A stretch of 55,984 nt of DNA from Halomonas sp. PR-M31 (GCF_001039575.1 NZ_JIBT01000048.1:1-55984); one strand, 5' to 3'. Numbered from the stretch's first letter, positions 20,534-33,124 are shown. Program-made: numbers and translations. The notes: a model not told the origin generated them from the sequence alone.

Positions 20534-20642
20534 TGCTGACTCCTCGCGCGGAAATAACAGGGTGCCGATAGGATACCCGCACTATTAGCGTGTGAACGAC
20601 CTGCGACAACGTGTCGAGCAAGTAGCCGTTGGGTACGCCGTT

Positions 20643-21875
20643 CTAGTCTTCGTTTTTTGACAGCCGCTTTACATCCGATGGGCTCGCGATATCCAGCACA
20701 TGACCGGTTGCCCGTAGGGCACCGGTTTTCGCGTTACGGGCAAACTCAACAACCTGGTTGCTGTGTTGGTTGGTTACCAGCACATGGTCGCTGCCCACCA
20801 ACAGCGCCCGCGGCTCCTTGCCGTTGACCGACGTGTGGCCAACCTCGCTCAGTGAGCCGTCCTCGGCATCGACCCGGTAGGCGACGATTTCGTTGCGGGT
20901 GCCCCGGTTGCTCACATACAGAAACTGCCCGTCCGGTGACAGGCCAAGACCGCCGCCGGCTTTTGCGTCCTGATCTTGCGCCGCGGTCAACGCCCAGGAT
21001 TTGCGCTGTTCGAGCCTTCCCTTCTGGTAATCGAACAGATGGACCCGAGCGCCCATCTCGGTGACCACATAGGCATGCTCGCCACTTTCGTCGAACACCA
21101 TGTGCCGGGGGCCGCTGCCTTTTTGAAATTCCACCGTGGCCGCATCGTCTTCGATCAGGGGCTTGTCCGCTTCGGGCCGGTAGCGATAGGCATACAGCCG
21201 GTCCGCTCCCAGGTCTGCTACGAAGACTTGGGTGCCATCCGGCGAGAAATTGACCGAGTGAGCATGGCTCGACGCCTGCCGATCCGCGACGCCGCCGGAA
21301 CCCCCTTCATAGCCGAGGTACTGCGTCATCTCCTCGAGGGCGCCGTTGTCCGCGATGGGGAATACCGATACGCCGGAATGACCCGCATCCACGGAGTAGT
21401 TGGCCACCAGCAGATAGCGTCCGTCCGGGGATAGCGCCGCATGGGCCGGCTGCCAGCCGTGGCTTGGGCGCTGATTGATCAGATGCAGCACGCCACTGTC
21501 CGGGTCCACCATCAGCGCGCTGACCTGCCCCGGCGAGTGTCCGCTCGCCTCATTGGTGGCGTAAACATAATGGCCCTTGGGGCCCACCACCAGCCAGGAA
21601 GGACTGACGACCGGCGTCGTGCTTTTCACGGTGAACTTGCCCTGGGCGTCCAGCTGCACGCGATAGACGCCCTTGCTGTGACCGGTTTCCTGATAAGTAT
21701 TACTGGGCAAATACAGTTGATCGTCGGTATAGGTGCCTATCAACAATGTGTGGTTTTGTTCCAGCATTTGTTCGGACTCTCCTGCCTGGGCGCCAAGTGA
21801 CATCAGGCTCGCCAGTGCTAGCGCTGTCAGAAAGCCACGATAGGGTTTGCGATAAGTGCTTGTATGCATTGTCAT
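20643..21875 (-). CDS. Exported lactonase family beta-propeller protein
   Basis: The 410-residue protein is of the COG2706 lactonase family (6-phosphogluconolactonase Pgl fold), a seven-bladed propeller. Repeats such as PDGRYLLVANYSVDAGHSGVSVF and PDGQFLYVSNRGTRNEIVAY mark the blades. A signal peptide of about 32 residues ending AQAG indicates export, so it does not act in the cytoplasmic pentose phosphate pathway. The ATG has a strong AAGGAGGGGG site. It lies upstream of SulP on the same strand with a 109-bp gap. Confidence 0.82.
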   Translation of the reverse strand: MTMHTSTYRKPYRGFLTALALASLMSLGAQAGESEQMLEQNHTLLIGTYTDDQLYLPSNTYQETGHSKGVYRVQLDAQGKFTVKSTTPVVSPSWLVVGPKGHYVYATNEASGHSPGQVSALMVDPDSGVLHLINQRPSHGWQPAHAALSPDGRYLLVANYSVDAGHSGVSVFPIADNGALEEMTQYLGYEGGSGGVADRQASSHAHSVNFSPDGTQVFVADLGADRLYAYRYRPEADKPLIEDDAATVEFQKGSGPRHMVFDESGEHAYVVTEMGARVHLFDYQKGRLEQRKSWALTAAQDQDAKAGGGLGLSPDGQFLYVSNRGTRNEIVAYRVDAEDGSLSEVGHTSVNGKEPRALLVGSDHVLVTNQHSNQVVEFARNAKTGALRATGHVLDIASPSDVKRLSKNED

Positions 21876-22056
21876 GTTGAAACTCCCCCTCCTTGGGATG
21901 AATGAATACTCTAACCATAGCAGGCGCTGCGCTTATATGAGCTTTGCATAGGCCCTGATGTGATGAGTCGCTGTAATGGCACATCTACGTTTTTGGTGTG
22001 GGGCGCAAGGCGGTATGCTATGGCTTTGTGATCTTCAAGGATGCTACCTGAACCGA

Positions 22057-22946
22057 ATGAAAACCCCGAAACGCTTACAACCGCTGCTCGATGACGGCTT
22101 CATCGATGAAGTGCTCAGACCCTTGATGAGCGGCAAGGAAGCCGCCGTCTATGTGGTCAAGGCTCAAGACCAGTTGCGCTGTGCCAAGGTGTACAAGGAG
22201 GCCAGCAAACGCAGCTTCCAAAATCAGGCCGAATATCAGGAAGGGCGCAAGGTGCGTAACAGCCGCCAGGCCCGGGCCATGCAGAAGCGCACTCGCTTTG
22301 GCCGCCGCGAGCAGGAAGAAGCCTGGCAGAATGCGAGGTAGATGCCCTGTACCGGCTGGCAGCTGCGGACGTGCGCGTACCCAAGCCCCATGGCTTCGTC
22401 GATGGCGTGCTGCTCATGGATCTGATTCTCGATGGTGACGGCGACGTAGCGCCGCGTCTCAACGATGTGGAGCTCACCGCTGCCGAGGCCCGGGACTATC
22501 ATCAGGTGATGATGCGGGAAATCGTCAAGATGCTCAGCGCCGGCTTGATTCACGGCGATCTATCGGAATACAACGTGCTGCTGGCGCCGGAAGGTCCGAT
22601 CATCATCGATCTGCCCCAGGCCGTCGATGCCGCCGCCAATAACAACGCCGAGCGCATGCTGACCCGAGACGTGGATAACATGACACGCTATTTCGGAGCC
22701 TTCGCCCCGGAGCTGCTATCCATTGATTATGCTGGCGAAATCTGGTCACTGTTCCAATTGGGCAACTTGAGCCCTGAGGCACCCTTGACCGGCACCTTCA
22801 AGCGCAGCGAGAAAAGCGCTGATCTTGCCGGCGTGATGCGGGAAATAGACGCAGCACTTGAAGAAAACGCCCGCAGGGCAGGTGGCGACGATGATGGAGA
22901 ACAGGGCGATTCGGAGGAGCAGGACGATGAATGGCAGACTCGCTGA
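22057..22946 (+). CDS. RIO1-family serine/threonine kinase (frameshifted in this sequence)
   Basis: RIO kinases are atypical protein kinases. Visible are the glycine-loop region PLMSGKEAAVYVV with Lys in RCAKVYK, catalytic loop HGDLSEYNVLL, and metal-binding Asp in IIIDLPQAVD. The carboxy tail is acidic, rich in D and E. The frame breaks near 22334 within AATGCGAGG; one inserted base gives NAEVDALYRLA and joins both parts. I take it as an error. The start at ATG 22057 fits the conserved N-terminus (MKTPKRLQPLLDDGFI). Its cellular role in bacteria is unknown. Confidence 0.82.
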
Positions 22947-22955
22947 GGTAGCCAA

Positions 22956-23474
22956 GTGAATCATCGTTTTCTATGTCTTCTCATTGCGGGTGCGTTGTTG
23001 AGCAGCGTTACCACGCTACAGGCCAGTGCGGAGCAGGCAGTCCAGTGCGAGGCCAGCGATACCCAGAAAGTCTGGCTTGCACGGATCAACGACGCTCGCG
23101 CCCAGCCCCGCCAGTGCGGCGACAAGCGCTTCGAAGCAGTGAAGCCACTGTCCTGGAACTGCAAGCTTGAAGCAGCGGCCAAGGCCCATTCGAGCAACAT
23201 GGCGGAAAATGATTTCTTCAGCCACACGGACCCGGACGGCGACCGGGTCGGTCAGCGTGTGACGGCCGAAGGCTATACCTGGCGCAGGGTCGGAGAGAAC
23301 ATCGCCGCGGGCCAGAAGTCCGGCGACGCGGTTATCGAAGGCTGGCTCGAAAGTGCAGGCCACTGCGCCAACATCATGAAAAAGACGTTCACCGACATGG
23401 GCATGAGCCGGGTAGAGGCGCCGGATTCACGATATTCGCCTTACTGGACTCAGGTGTTCGGTCGGCCACGATAG
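22956..23474 (+). CDS. Secreted CAP-domain (SCP/YkwD-like) protein
   Basis: The 172-residue protein has a signal peptide of about 26 residues and one CAP domain: AKAHSSNMAENDFFSHTDPDG, VGENIAAGQ and ESAGHCANIM, with the His/Glu residues of the CAP cavity. Bacterial CAP proteins are often secreted and involved in envelope or lipid functions, mostly unproven. The start is a GTG with GAGG upstream. It sits 9 bases after the RIO kinase and is probably cotranscribed with it. Confidence 0.83.
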   Translation: MNHRFLCLLIAGALLSSVTTLQASAEQAVQCEASDTQKVWLARINDARAQPRQCGDKRFEAVKPLSWNCKLEAAAKAHSSNMAENDFFSHTDPDGDRVGQRVTAEGYTWRRVGENIAAGQKSGDAVIEGWLESAGHCANIMKKTFTDMGMSRVEAPDSRYSPYWTQVFGRPR

Positions 23475-23507
23475 CTGATATGGAAAATCAGCGGCGCATT
23501 CAAGCCG

Positions 23508-24500
23508 TCATCTTTTGCGCGCCACAATCACCGCTCGCCGCGGTGCCGGGTGGCCTTCGAGTGTGCGCGAGTGATCCTCGGGATCGAGAAAATCCTTCAA
23601 TGACTGAAAGCTCATCCAGTCGGTCGAGCGCTGCTCGTCAAGCGTGGTCATGGCTTCATCGACTACGCGAATATCCGTGAAGCCGCAGCGTGTGAGCCAA
23701 TGGCAAAGGGCCGCGGAGGAGGGCAGGAAGTAGACGTTGGGCATGGCAGCGTAGCGCTCACCGGGCATGAATACGGTGCTTGCGTCGCCTTCCACCACTA
23801 GCGTTTCCAGCACCAGTTCGCCGCCGGGGCTCAGCGCGTCCTTGAGCTGCAGCAAGTGATCCAGGGGCGACGGGCGATGGTAGAGCACGCCCATGGAGAA
23901 TACCGTATCGAAGAACTCTAGCCTTTCAGGCACGTCCTCGATGCCCACGGGCAAGAAATGCGTGCGGTTGTCGTCCGCATCGCCGATGAAATGGCGCACC
24001 GCCTGAAACTGATAATAAAAGCGCGGTGAAGGATCGATCACCAGCACGAAGGCAGCATCTACACCCGCCATGCGCCAGGCGTGATAGCCGCTGCCGCCGC
24101 CCACGTCGAGAATCCGGCGTCCTTTTAGTGACGAAAGATGCGGCGCGACCCGCTGCCATTTCCAGTCCGAGCGCCATTCGGTGTCGATCTCGATGCCACC
24201 CAAAGAAAACGGCCCCTTGCGCCAAGGCATCAGCTTACGCAGCAGATTCTCGCAGCGGCGCCGATCCGCCTCGGGCAAGGCTACCTCAACGCTCACACAG
24301 GCCTGATCGAGATGCACGGTTCGCTCATCCGGCAAGGGTGGCAGCTTGGCCACCGCCTTCTCCCAGGCGGGCAGGTCGCCATGGCGCTTGCGATCGAGCC
24401 CCCGGGACAGCTGCTTGGGCAAACGGGCCAGCCAACGGGTAAGGCCCTGTTCAATAAAAGCATGATAAAGCGCGCGCTCGGCGGCATTCAGCTCCGGCAT
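23508..24500 (-). CDS. cmoB: tRNA U34 carboxymethyltransferase CmoB
   Basis: CmoB transfers the carboxymethyl group of carboxy-SAM to 5-hydroxyuridine at tRNA position 34, giving cmo5U. The 330-residue protein has the SAM-binding ILDVGGGSGYHAWRM near residue 120 and the family's VFSMGVLYHRPSPLDHL. The ATG at 24500 is preceded by AAGGAATG, which lies inside the end of cmoA; cmoA stops 4 bases before this start. The two form a translationally coupled pair. Confidence 0.93.
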   Translation of the reverse strand: MPELNAAERALYHAFIEQGLTRWLARLPKQLSRGLDRKRHGDLPAWEKAVAKLPPLPDERTVHLDQACVSVEVALPEADRRRCENLLRKLMPWRKGPFSLGGIEIDTEWRSDWKWQRVAPHLSSLKGRRILDVGGGSGYHAWRMAGVDAAFVLVIDPSPRFYYQFQAVRHFIGDADDNRTHFLPVGIEDVPERLEFFDTVFSMGVLYHRPSPLDHLLQLKDALSPGGELVLETLVVEGDASTVFMPGERYAAMPNVYFLPSSAALCHWLTRCGFTDIRVVDEAMTTLDEQRSTDWMSFQSLKDFLDPEDHSRTLEGHPAPRRAVIVARKR

Positions 24501-24504
24501 GGGC

Positions 24505-25245
24505 TCATTCCTTGAACGCAATCATCGAGGCGAAATTCAGATACTGAAACCAGGTGCTTACCCGTGTGAAACCGGCTCGGGACAGGCGGGCGTGGTGAGC
24601 CTCCAGGGTGTCCGGCACCAGCACGTTCTCCAGCGCCGTGCGCTTCTGGCTGATCTCCATATCGCTGTAGCCGTTGGCACGCTTGAAGTCGTGATAGCGC
24701 TCCACCAGCCAGGCGTTTTCCTGCTCGTCCGCGGCAACGATCTTTTCCGACAGCACCAGCACGCCGCCGGGTTCGAGTGCCTCGAACAGCTTGCCGATCA
24801 CCGCGTCTCGATCCGTGGGCGGCAGAAATTGCAGGGTAAAATTGAGCACGATCATCGCCGCCGGCTGGTAATAGATATGGCGAATGTCGCCTTCCTGGAT
24901 CTCGATTTGATGCGTCGGGCACTCTTCATCCAATGTGGCGCGGGCGCGCGCTACCATGGCGGGTGAGAGATCGACGCCGGTCAAGGTGAAGGCCTCCGGC
25001 GGCAGGCGGCCCGCCAAGGCCAACCCCACGGCGCCCAGTGAGCAACCAAGGTCATAGACATGGCCGCCCTGGCGTAAATGGCGCTCGGCGATAATACCGA
25101 GCATGCCGAGAATCTGACCGTAACCCGGCACCGAGCGGCGAATCATGTCCGGGAAGCAGGCCACGACCCGTTCATCGAAGGAAAACGATGCAACCCGGTC
25201 GAGGGGTGTGGTAAAGACCGCGTCACGGTAAGATGCAGAACTCAT
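24505..25245 (-). CDS. cmoA: Carboxy-S-adenosyl-L-methionine synthase CmoA
   Basis: CmoA converts SAM and prephenate to carboxy-SAM, the donor used by CmoB. The 246-residue protein has [15 protein letters not shown] near residues 60-75 (SAM site) and the family's [20 protein letters not shown] near 24-43. It is upstream of cmoB and divergent from pgi. Confidence 0.93.
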   Translation of the reverse strand: MSSASYRDAVFTTPLDRVASFSFDERVVACFPDMIRRSVPGYGQILGMLGIIAERHLRQGGHVYDLGCSLGAVGLALAGRLPPEAFTLTGVDLSPAMVARARATLDEECPTHQIEIQEGDIRHIYYQPAAMIVLNFTLQFLPPTDRDAVIGKLFEALEPGGVLVLSEKIVAADEQENAWLVERYHDFKRANGYSDMEISQKRTALENVLVPDTLEAHHARLSRAGFTRVSTWFQYLNFASMIAFKE

Positions 25246-25383
25246 GGAAATCGCAATCGATCAAGAAGTGGATGGCATTAAACGCCGCTATTTTACGCGG
25301 GGTTTGGTAATGTTGCACCCGCACACACCTTTACCGAAGCGATAAACACAGCCTTCGACTTTGCTTTCAAGGAGAGATGCTTG

Positions 25384-27054
25384 ATGACTTCAAGAACCCC
25401 GATCAATCGTCAAACTGCCTGGCAGGCGCTCAAAGAGCACGCCGACGCCATGGGTGAGACCCATCTCAAGGATCTGTTCAACGAGTCGCAAAGTCGTCAC
25501 GGTGATTTCTCGCGCCAGGCCGCTGGGTTGATGCTAGACCTGTCCAAGCAGCGCTGGCGCACCGAGACCCTGGATAAACTGCTGGAGCTGGCCCGGGCCG
25601 CGGACGTGCCCGACGCGATCAAGCGGTTGCTTGCCGGCGAGCGGGTCAATCATTCGGAAGATCGCCCGGCGCTGCATACCGCCCTGCGCCTGCCGGCGGA
25701 TGCGCGGCTCGAGGTGGAAGGAGAGGATGTCGTACCCGCGGTGCACAAGACCCTGGATCACATGGAGACGATGGTCGAGAAGTTCTTGTCCGGTCAATGG
25801 CGGGGTGCTACCGGCAAGGCGATCACCGACGTGGTCAATCTCGGCGTCGGGGGCTCGGATCTGGGGCCCTTGATGGTGACTCATGCCCTGGCGGACTATC
25901 AGCTCCGGGATGTGCATCGCGTGGAGGTGCATTTTGCGTCCACCATGGACGGCTCCCAGCTGGCGGACTATCTGGATCGTCTCAGTCCCGAGACCACCCT
26001 GTTCGTGCTCTCGTCGAAGTCCTTTACCACCATCGATACGCTTTCCAATGCGCGTACCGCCCAGGATTGGCTGCTGGGACATTTGGGACGCAACGACAAC
26101 GACAAGGCGCTGGTGATGCGGCAGCACTTCATCGGCGTTTCCGCCAGTCCGGAAAAGATGTGCGAATGGGGTATCAGTGAAGCCAACCAGCTGGAGTTCT
26201 GGGAATGGGTCGGTGGGCGCTACTCTTTATGGGGCGCCATCGGTCTGCCAATCGCCCTGACCGTCGGCATGGACAATTTCCGCGCCCTGCTGGCGGGTGC
26301 CCATGCCATGGATCGTCATTTCGCCACTGCGGAGCTTGCCGATAATTTGCCGGTGCTGCTGGCTCTGGCGGGCATCTGGAACGTCAATTTTCTGGATATT
26401 CGCGCCCATTCGATTCTGCCCTATGACGGCCGTCTGGAGTTCTTCGCCAGCTACCTCGAGCAGCTTGAGATGGAATCCAACGGCAAGTCCGTGACCAACG
26501 ACGGCGAGAAGGTTCACTACTCCACCTGCCCGGTGCTGTGGGGGCAGCTCGGCCCCAACGCTCAGCACGCCTTCTATCAGCTGCTGCACCAGGGCACTCA
26601 GGCGGTGGAGTGCGATTTCATCGCGCCGATGCGCCGCTACGATCGAGTCGAGGACGAAGCGACCCGCAAGCATTTGAAGGTCCAGCATCGCCTGACCCTG
26701 GCCAACTGCTTCGCCCAGTCACGTTTGTTGATGCTGGGGGACGATGCCATCGATGACGATGGCCCGCGTCCCAGCCATAAGCGCTATCACGGCAACCAGC
26801 CCTCTACCACGCTGCTACTCGAGCGTCTGACACCGGAAACCCTGGGCGCGCTGATCGCCCTTTATGAGCACAAGGTGTTCGTGCAGGCAACCATCTGGGA
26901 CATCAATCCCTTCGATCAATGGGGAGTGGAGCTGGGCAAGAAGATCGCGACTCAGACGGAACAGATACTGGCCTCTCATGAGGGGCTCGAATCCCTGGAT
27001 GCCTCGAGCCAGGGCTTGATCGAGGCGGTGTGGCGCACGGAAGATACCATTTGA
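25384..27054 (+). CDS. pgi: Glucose-6-phosphate isomerase
   Basis: Pgi interconverts glucose-6-phosphate and fructose-6-phosphate. The 556-residue protein has the full set of landmarks: NLGVGGSDLGPLM, VLSSKSFTTIDT, the signature GGRYSLWGAIGLPIAL, LEMESNGKSV, and the catalytic-lysine end VELGKKIA. The ATG at 25384, three bases after an in-frame TTG, is preceded by AAGGAGAG. Confidence 0.95.
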   Translation: MTSRTPINRQTAWQALKEHADAMGETHLKDLFNESQSRHGDFSRQAAGLMLDLSKQRWRTETLDKLLELARAADVPDAIKRLLAGERVNHSEDRPALHTALRLPADARLEVEGEDVVPAVHKTLDHMETMVEKFLSGQWRGATGKAITDVVNLGVGGSDLGPLMVTHALADYQLRDVHRVEVHFASTMDGSQLADYLDRLSPETTLFVLSSKSFTTIDTLSNARTAQDWLLGHLGRNDNDKALVMRQHFIGVSASPEKMCEWGISEANQLEFWEWVGGRYSLWGAIGLPIALTVGMDNFRALLAGAHAMDRHFATAELADNLPVLLALAGIWNVNFLDIRAHSILPYDGRLEFFASYLEQLEMESNGKSVTNDGEKVHYSTCPVLWGQLGPNAQHAFYQLLHQGTQAVECDFIAPMRRYDRVEDEATRKHLKVQHRLTLANCFAQSRLLMLGDDAIDDDGPRPSHKRYHGNQPSTTLLLERLTPETLGALIALYEHKVFVQATIWDINPFDQWGVELGKKIATQTEQILASHEGLESLDASSQGLIEAVWRTEDTI

Positions 27055-27082
27055 TACTGGTTATTCATACAGGTTTTGCGGT

Positions 27083-27706
27083 ATGCTGAATGATCAGGAG
27101 AGTAGGTCTCCGGTGGATGCCGTTCTTTATCTGCACGGTTTCAATAGCGGTAGCGAATCCCCCAAGGCGAAATTGATGCGGGCTGCTTGCGGTCGAATTA
27201 TTCATCAGGGCGAGCCGCTGGCCTGCGTTACGCCTCAGTTGCCGCAGCGCCCGCAGGCGGCTTATGAGACGGCCCAAGCGGCACTTGAATCCCTGGGTGC
27301 GAATACGCTGGTGGTTGGTAGCTCCATGGGAGGTTTTCTGGCGTCCTGCCTGGCGGAGCGATTCGATCTTGCCGCAGTGCTGCTCAATCCGGCGGTGCGT
27401 CCGACGCATTTGATCGACGAGCTGTTGGGCACGGAGTTCGTCAACGATTATACCGGCAAGCGCTTCACTGTGGATGCATCCCATGGCGAAGAGCTGGCAA
27501 GACTGATGCCGCCAAAATTGGACCCGCGACGCTATCTGCTGATGCTGGGGACTGCGGATGAGACCCTGGATTGCCGGGACGCCTTCAAGGCCTACGCAGG
27601 CTGTCGCACCCTGATCGAGCCCGGTGGTGATCACGGTTTCAGCCGTATCGAGAAACATCTGCCGGCGATACTGGCCCAGGGTGGGCATTGCTTGAACGCC
27701 TACTAA
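27083..27706 (+). CDS. yqiA: YqiA-type alpha/beta-hydrolase esterase
   Basis: The 207-residue esterase of the UPF0227/YqiA family has the nucleophile elbow GSSMGG (Ser81), LHGFNSGSESPKA near residue 17, an acidic residue in GTADETLD and the catalytic His in GGDHGFSR. In enterobacteria yqiA directly precedes parE, as here (86 bp). Its natural substrate is unknown. Confidence 0.88.
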   Translation: MLNDQESRSPVDAVLYLHGFNSGSESPKAKLMRAACGRIIHQGEPLACVTPQLPQRPQAAYETAQAALESLGANTLVVGSSMGGFLASCLAERFDLAAVLLNPAVRPTHLIDELLGTEFVNDYTGKRFTVDASHGEELARLMPPKLDPRRYLLMLGTADETLDCRDAFKAYAGCRTLIEPGGDHGFSRIEKHLPAILAQGGHCLNAY

Positions 27707-27789
27707 TGAGGCATATATCTGAATTCCGATATCAATATTGAGGCACTCATGCCGATAACCCTAGTCACTGTAGACAGCACTCTGGATAA

Positions 27790-29673
<1,884 letters not shown>

Positions 29674-29683
29674 GCCGTTTCCT

Positions 29684-29868
29684 TGTAGGAGCTCGCTTAA
29701 GCGAGCGTGAGTATTACCCCATCGCCCGACAAGTCGGGCGCCTACGGGAGCCGTTGATGTCAACCTACTGTAGGAGCTCGCTTCAGCGAGCGATAGCGGA
29801 GAGCAAAAGGCTTCATCGGGAAGCGATTGGCTGCCGCTACCAATCGCCCAATGAATTGGGCTCCTACA
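29684..29868. repeat. REP/BIME-like palindrome cluster between parE and parC
   Basis: Two units occupy the 246-bp spacer. Each begins with TGTAGGAG followed by a palindrome: CTCGCTTAAGCGAG at 29692-29705 and its one-base variant at 29777-29790. Each ends with a hairpin then CCTAC: CGCCCGAC-AA-GTCGGGCG at 29723-29740, and GCCCAAT-GA-ATTGGGC at 29846-29861. TGTAGGAGC at 29769 is exactly inverted as GCTCCTACA at 29860-29868. This fits paired REP elements (BIME); no gene lies within. Confidence 0.8.
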
Positions 29869-29919
29869 AGGGTTTATCAGCTAAGCAATTCTAGACACCC
29901 TGACCAAGGGCATACAGCA

Positions 29920-32168
29920 ATGACCATAGATGTTCATGTAGAAGAGGGTGACGTCGAACGCCTCTCCCTTCGCGAATACACCGAGAAGGCGTACCTCGAC
30001 TACTCGATGTACGTAATTCTCGATCGTGCCTTGCCCCATATCGGCGACGGCATGAAACCGGTGCAGCGACGCATCATCTACGCCATGCGGGAGCTGTCCC
30101 TGACCGCCAATGCCAAGTACAAGAAGTCGGCGCGTACCGTCGGCGACGTGCTGGGCAAGTTCCACCCCCATGGCGACAGCGCCTGCTACGAAGCCATGGT
30201 GCTGATGGCCCAGTCGTTCAGCTATCGCTATCCGCTGGTGGATGGCCAGGGCAACTGGGGTAGCCCGGACGACCCCAAATCCTTTGCGGCGATGCGCTAC
30301 ACCGAGGCGCGACTGTCGAAGTTCTCCGAGGTGCTGCTGTCCGAGCTGGGCCAGGGCACCGTGGACTGGATGCCGAATTTCGACGGCACCATGTTTGAAC
30401 CGGCAGTGCTGCCGGCTCGATTGCCTCATGTGTTGCTCAATGGTGCCACCGGTATTGCCGTGGGCATGGCCACGGACATTCCGCCCCACAACGTCAGCGA
30501 GGTGGTGGAGGCGACCTGTCATCTGCTGCGCAATCCCGAAGCCAGCGTCAAGGATCTGATGGCCTATGTGCCGGCCCCGGATTTTCCCACGGAGGCGGAG
30601 ATCATTTCTTCCCGGGAGGATCTCGCCAAGCTCTATACCGGCGGGCGCGGGTCGGTCAAATTGCGCGCCCGCTACGGCCTGGAAGACGGTAATATAATCG
30701 TCACCGCGGTGCCCTATCAGGTCAGCGGCTCCAAGGTGCTCGAGCAGATCGCCGCTCAGATGCAGGCCAAGAAGCTGCCCATGGTGGCGGATTTACGGGA
30801 CGAGTCCACCCACGAGAATCCTACCCGCCTGGTGATCGAGCCCCGCTCGAATCGCATTGATATAGAAGGACTGATGGCGCATCTGTTCGCCACCACGGAT
30901 CTCGAAAAGAGCGTACGGGTCAATCTCAATATCATCGGCCTCGACGGGCGCCCGCGAGTGATGTCGTTGCCGGACATGCTCGGCGAATGGCTCAAGTACC
31001 GGCGCGGCACGGTGCGCCGACGCCTCGAGCATCGCCTGGGCAAGGTCGAGGATCGTCTGCATATCCTCGAAGGCCTGCTGGCGGCCTATCTCAACATTGA
31101 CGAAGTGATTCGCATCATCCGGGAAGAGGACGAACCCAAGCCCGCGCTGATCGCGGCGTTTGAGCTGTCGGATCGTCAAGCGGAAGCCATTCTCGAGCTG
31201 CGCTTGCGCCATCTGGCCAAGCTCGAAGAGATGAAGATTCGCGGCGAGCAGGATGAGCTGGAAAAAGAGCGTAAACGCCTGAAGAAACTGCTGGGCAATG
31301 ACAAGGCTTTAACGGATCTGATCGAAAAAGAGCTGCGAGACGCCGGCAAGGAGCACGGCGATGCCCGTCGTTCCCCGATCGTCGAGCGGGAGGAGGCCCG
31401 AGCGCTGTCCGAAGTCGAATTGATGGGCGCCGACCCGGTCACCGTAGTGCTCTCGGAAAAAGGCTGGATTCGTAGCGCCAAGGGCCACGACATCGATCCG
31501 GCGGGTCTTTCTTTCAAGGCGGGGGACAGTTTTCATCTGGCAGCTCGAGGCAAGACCAATCAGCCCCTGGTGCTGCTTGATGACAGCGGTCGCGCTATAC
31601 CCTGGCCGCCCACAATCTGCCCAGCGCCCGCAGCCAGGGTGAGCCAATCACCGGTCGCGTCAATCCCGGCGCCGGGGCAAAGATGATCGGTTTGATGCTG
31701 GCCCCCCCGGAAAGCCGCTATCTGCTGGCCTCGGACGGCGGCTATGGCTTCATCGTCACCCTCTCGGAGCTGACCGGCAAGAGCAAGTCCGGCAAGGCGG
31801 CGCTGTCACCGCCCAAGGGCTGCAACGTACTCCCTCCGCAGCTTCTGCCGGAAGGTGAGGGTGCGCGTATCGCGCTGGTCTCCAACGAGGGGCGCATGCT
31901 GTTGTTTGCAAGGGAGCAGCTACCCGAGATGACCAAGGGCAAGGGCAACAAGATGCTCGATATTCCCGGTCCCCGAGCGGCGCGACGAGAGGAGTTCGTC
32001 AGGGATATGGTCGTCCTGCCTCAGGGGGCGTCCCTAGTGGTTCATGCGGGCAAGCGCAAGCTGAAACTCAAGCTCAGCGATCTCGAGTACTATGCCGGTG
32101 AACGCGGACGGCGGGGCAGCAAGCTGCCGCGAGGCTTCCAGAAGGTCGATCGGCTCGAGGTGGAATAA
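29920..32168 (+). CDS. parC: DNA topoisomerase IV subunit A (frameshifted in this sequence)
   Basis: ParC cleaves and religates DNA in topoisomerase IV. The catalytic Tyr is in [10 protein letters not shown], and the quinolone-resistance region reads [12 protein letters not shown], with the sensitive-type Ser and Glu. The C-terminal domain has repeated beta-pinwheel blades. The frame breaks near 31595: GACAGCGGTCGCGC runs into TATACC, giving IPWPPT and an early stop. One added base gives [18 protein letters not shown] and joins the second part, which continues to 32168. parC is essential, so a sequence error is by far the best explanation. I use ATG 29920 because MTIDVHVEE is followed at once by the conserved [19 protein letters not shown]. 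Confidence 0.93.
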
Positions 32169-32176
32169 GAACGCTC

Positions 32177-33124
32177 ATGACGCAACGGTCGTTGATCCTG
32201 ACGCTAATGGCACCGCGGCTGACTGCCGATACGTTCACTGACGTCGATGGTCTGATTGCCAAGCACCGCCTGAGCATCGAGCAGAAAAAATGGCTTGCCG
32301 GTCGCGAGTCGCTGGAAGGTGGGATGCCGCCTCATGGTGCCTGTATCGAATATCGGCTGCAGGATGGTGACATTGGTTCCGATATCGAAGCGCTTAGGGA
32401 ACAGGCGCTGAGTCTAGGGGACGCCCTGGGCGTAGACATTGTGATTCAGGAAGACTCCCGTTGGCGTCATCGGCGCCGTTTGGTCTGCTTCGACATGGAC
32501 TCGACCCTGATCCAGGCCGAGGTGATCGATGAGCTGGCGCGGCGTCACGGTGTTTATGAAGAGGTCGCAGCGGTGACCGAGCGGGCCATGCGTGGCGAGC
32601 TGGATTTCAAGCAGAGCTTTCGTGAGCGTATGGCAAAACTCGAAGGGCTCGACGAAGCGGTGCTCGTCGAAATCGCCGAAACGCTGCCGCTAATGGATGG
32701 AGTAGAGCGTTTGATGAAACATCTCAAGCGACTCGAGTATCGCACTGTGATCCTGTCCGGGGGGTTCAGCTATTTTGCGCGCTATTTGCAGGATAGACTG
32801 GGCTTCGATGAAACCCATGCCAATGAGCTGGTGATCGAGAAGGGCCGGGTGACCGGAGCGGTACAGGAACCGGTCGTTGATGCGCAGCGCAAGGCCCTTT
32901 TATTGCGGAATATCGCCGAGCGAGAAGGACTGCATCTTGAGCAAACCGTCGCCGTGGGCGATGGAGCCAACGATCTCAAGATGCTTGGCGTTGCGGGGCT
33001 TGGCATCGCTTATCGTGCCAAGCCGCTGGTGCGACGCAAGGCTCCGCAGTCGGTGTCGACCCTTGGGCTGGATGCGGTGCTGTACCTGCTCGGGCATCGT
33101 CAGGATGAAATAGAGCGGGATTGA
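32177..33124 (+). CDS. serB: Phosphoserine phosphatase
   Basis: SerB makes serine from phosphoserine. The 315-residue protein has an N-terminal regulatory region of about 95 residues followed by a HAD domain: DMDST (Asp106 nucleophile, Asp108), ILSGGF, the Lys in DAQRKALLL and GDGANDLKML. It lies 8 bases after parC and is probably cotranscribed with it. All HAD catalytic residues are present, unlike in the HAD-like protein at 3773. Confidence 0.93.
   Translation: MTQRSLILTLMAPRLTADTFTDVDGLIAKHRLSIEQKKWLAGRESLEGGMPPHGACIEYRLQDGDIGSDIEALREQALSLGDALGVDIVIQEDSRWRHRRRLVCFDMDSTLIQAEVIDELARRHGVYEEVAAVTERAMRGELDFKQSFRERMAKLEGLDEAVLVEIAETLPLMDGVERLMKHLKRLEYRTVILSGGFSYFARYLQDRLGFDETHANELVIEKGRVTGAVQEPVVDAQRKALLLRNIAEREGLHLEQTVAVGDGANDLKMLGVAGLGIAYRAKPLVRRKAPQSVSTLGLDAVLYLLGHRQDEIERD

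Noticed and set aside
29684-29868. CRISPR array between parE and parC
   Set aside because: Only two imperfect, palindromic units with unequal spacing; they fit REP elements, and no cas gene is near.
31590-31690. Programmed frameshift in parC
   Set aside because: No slippery sequence or conserved frameshift is known in parC, and eight other genes show the same one-base loss.
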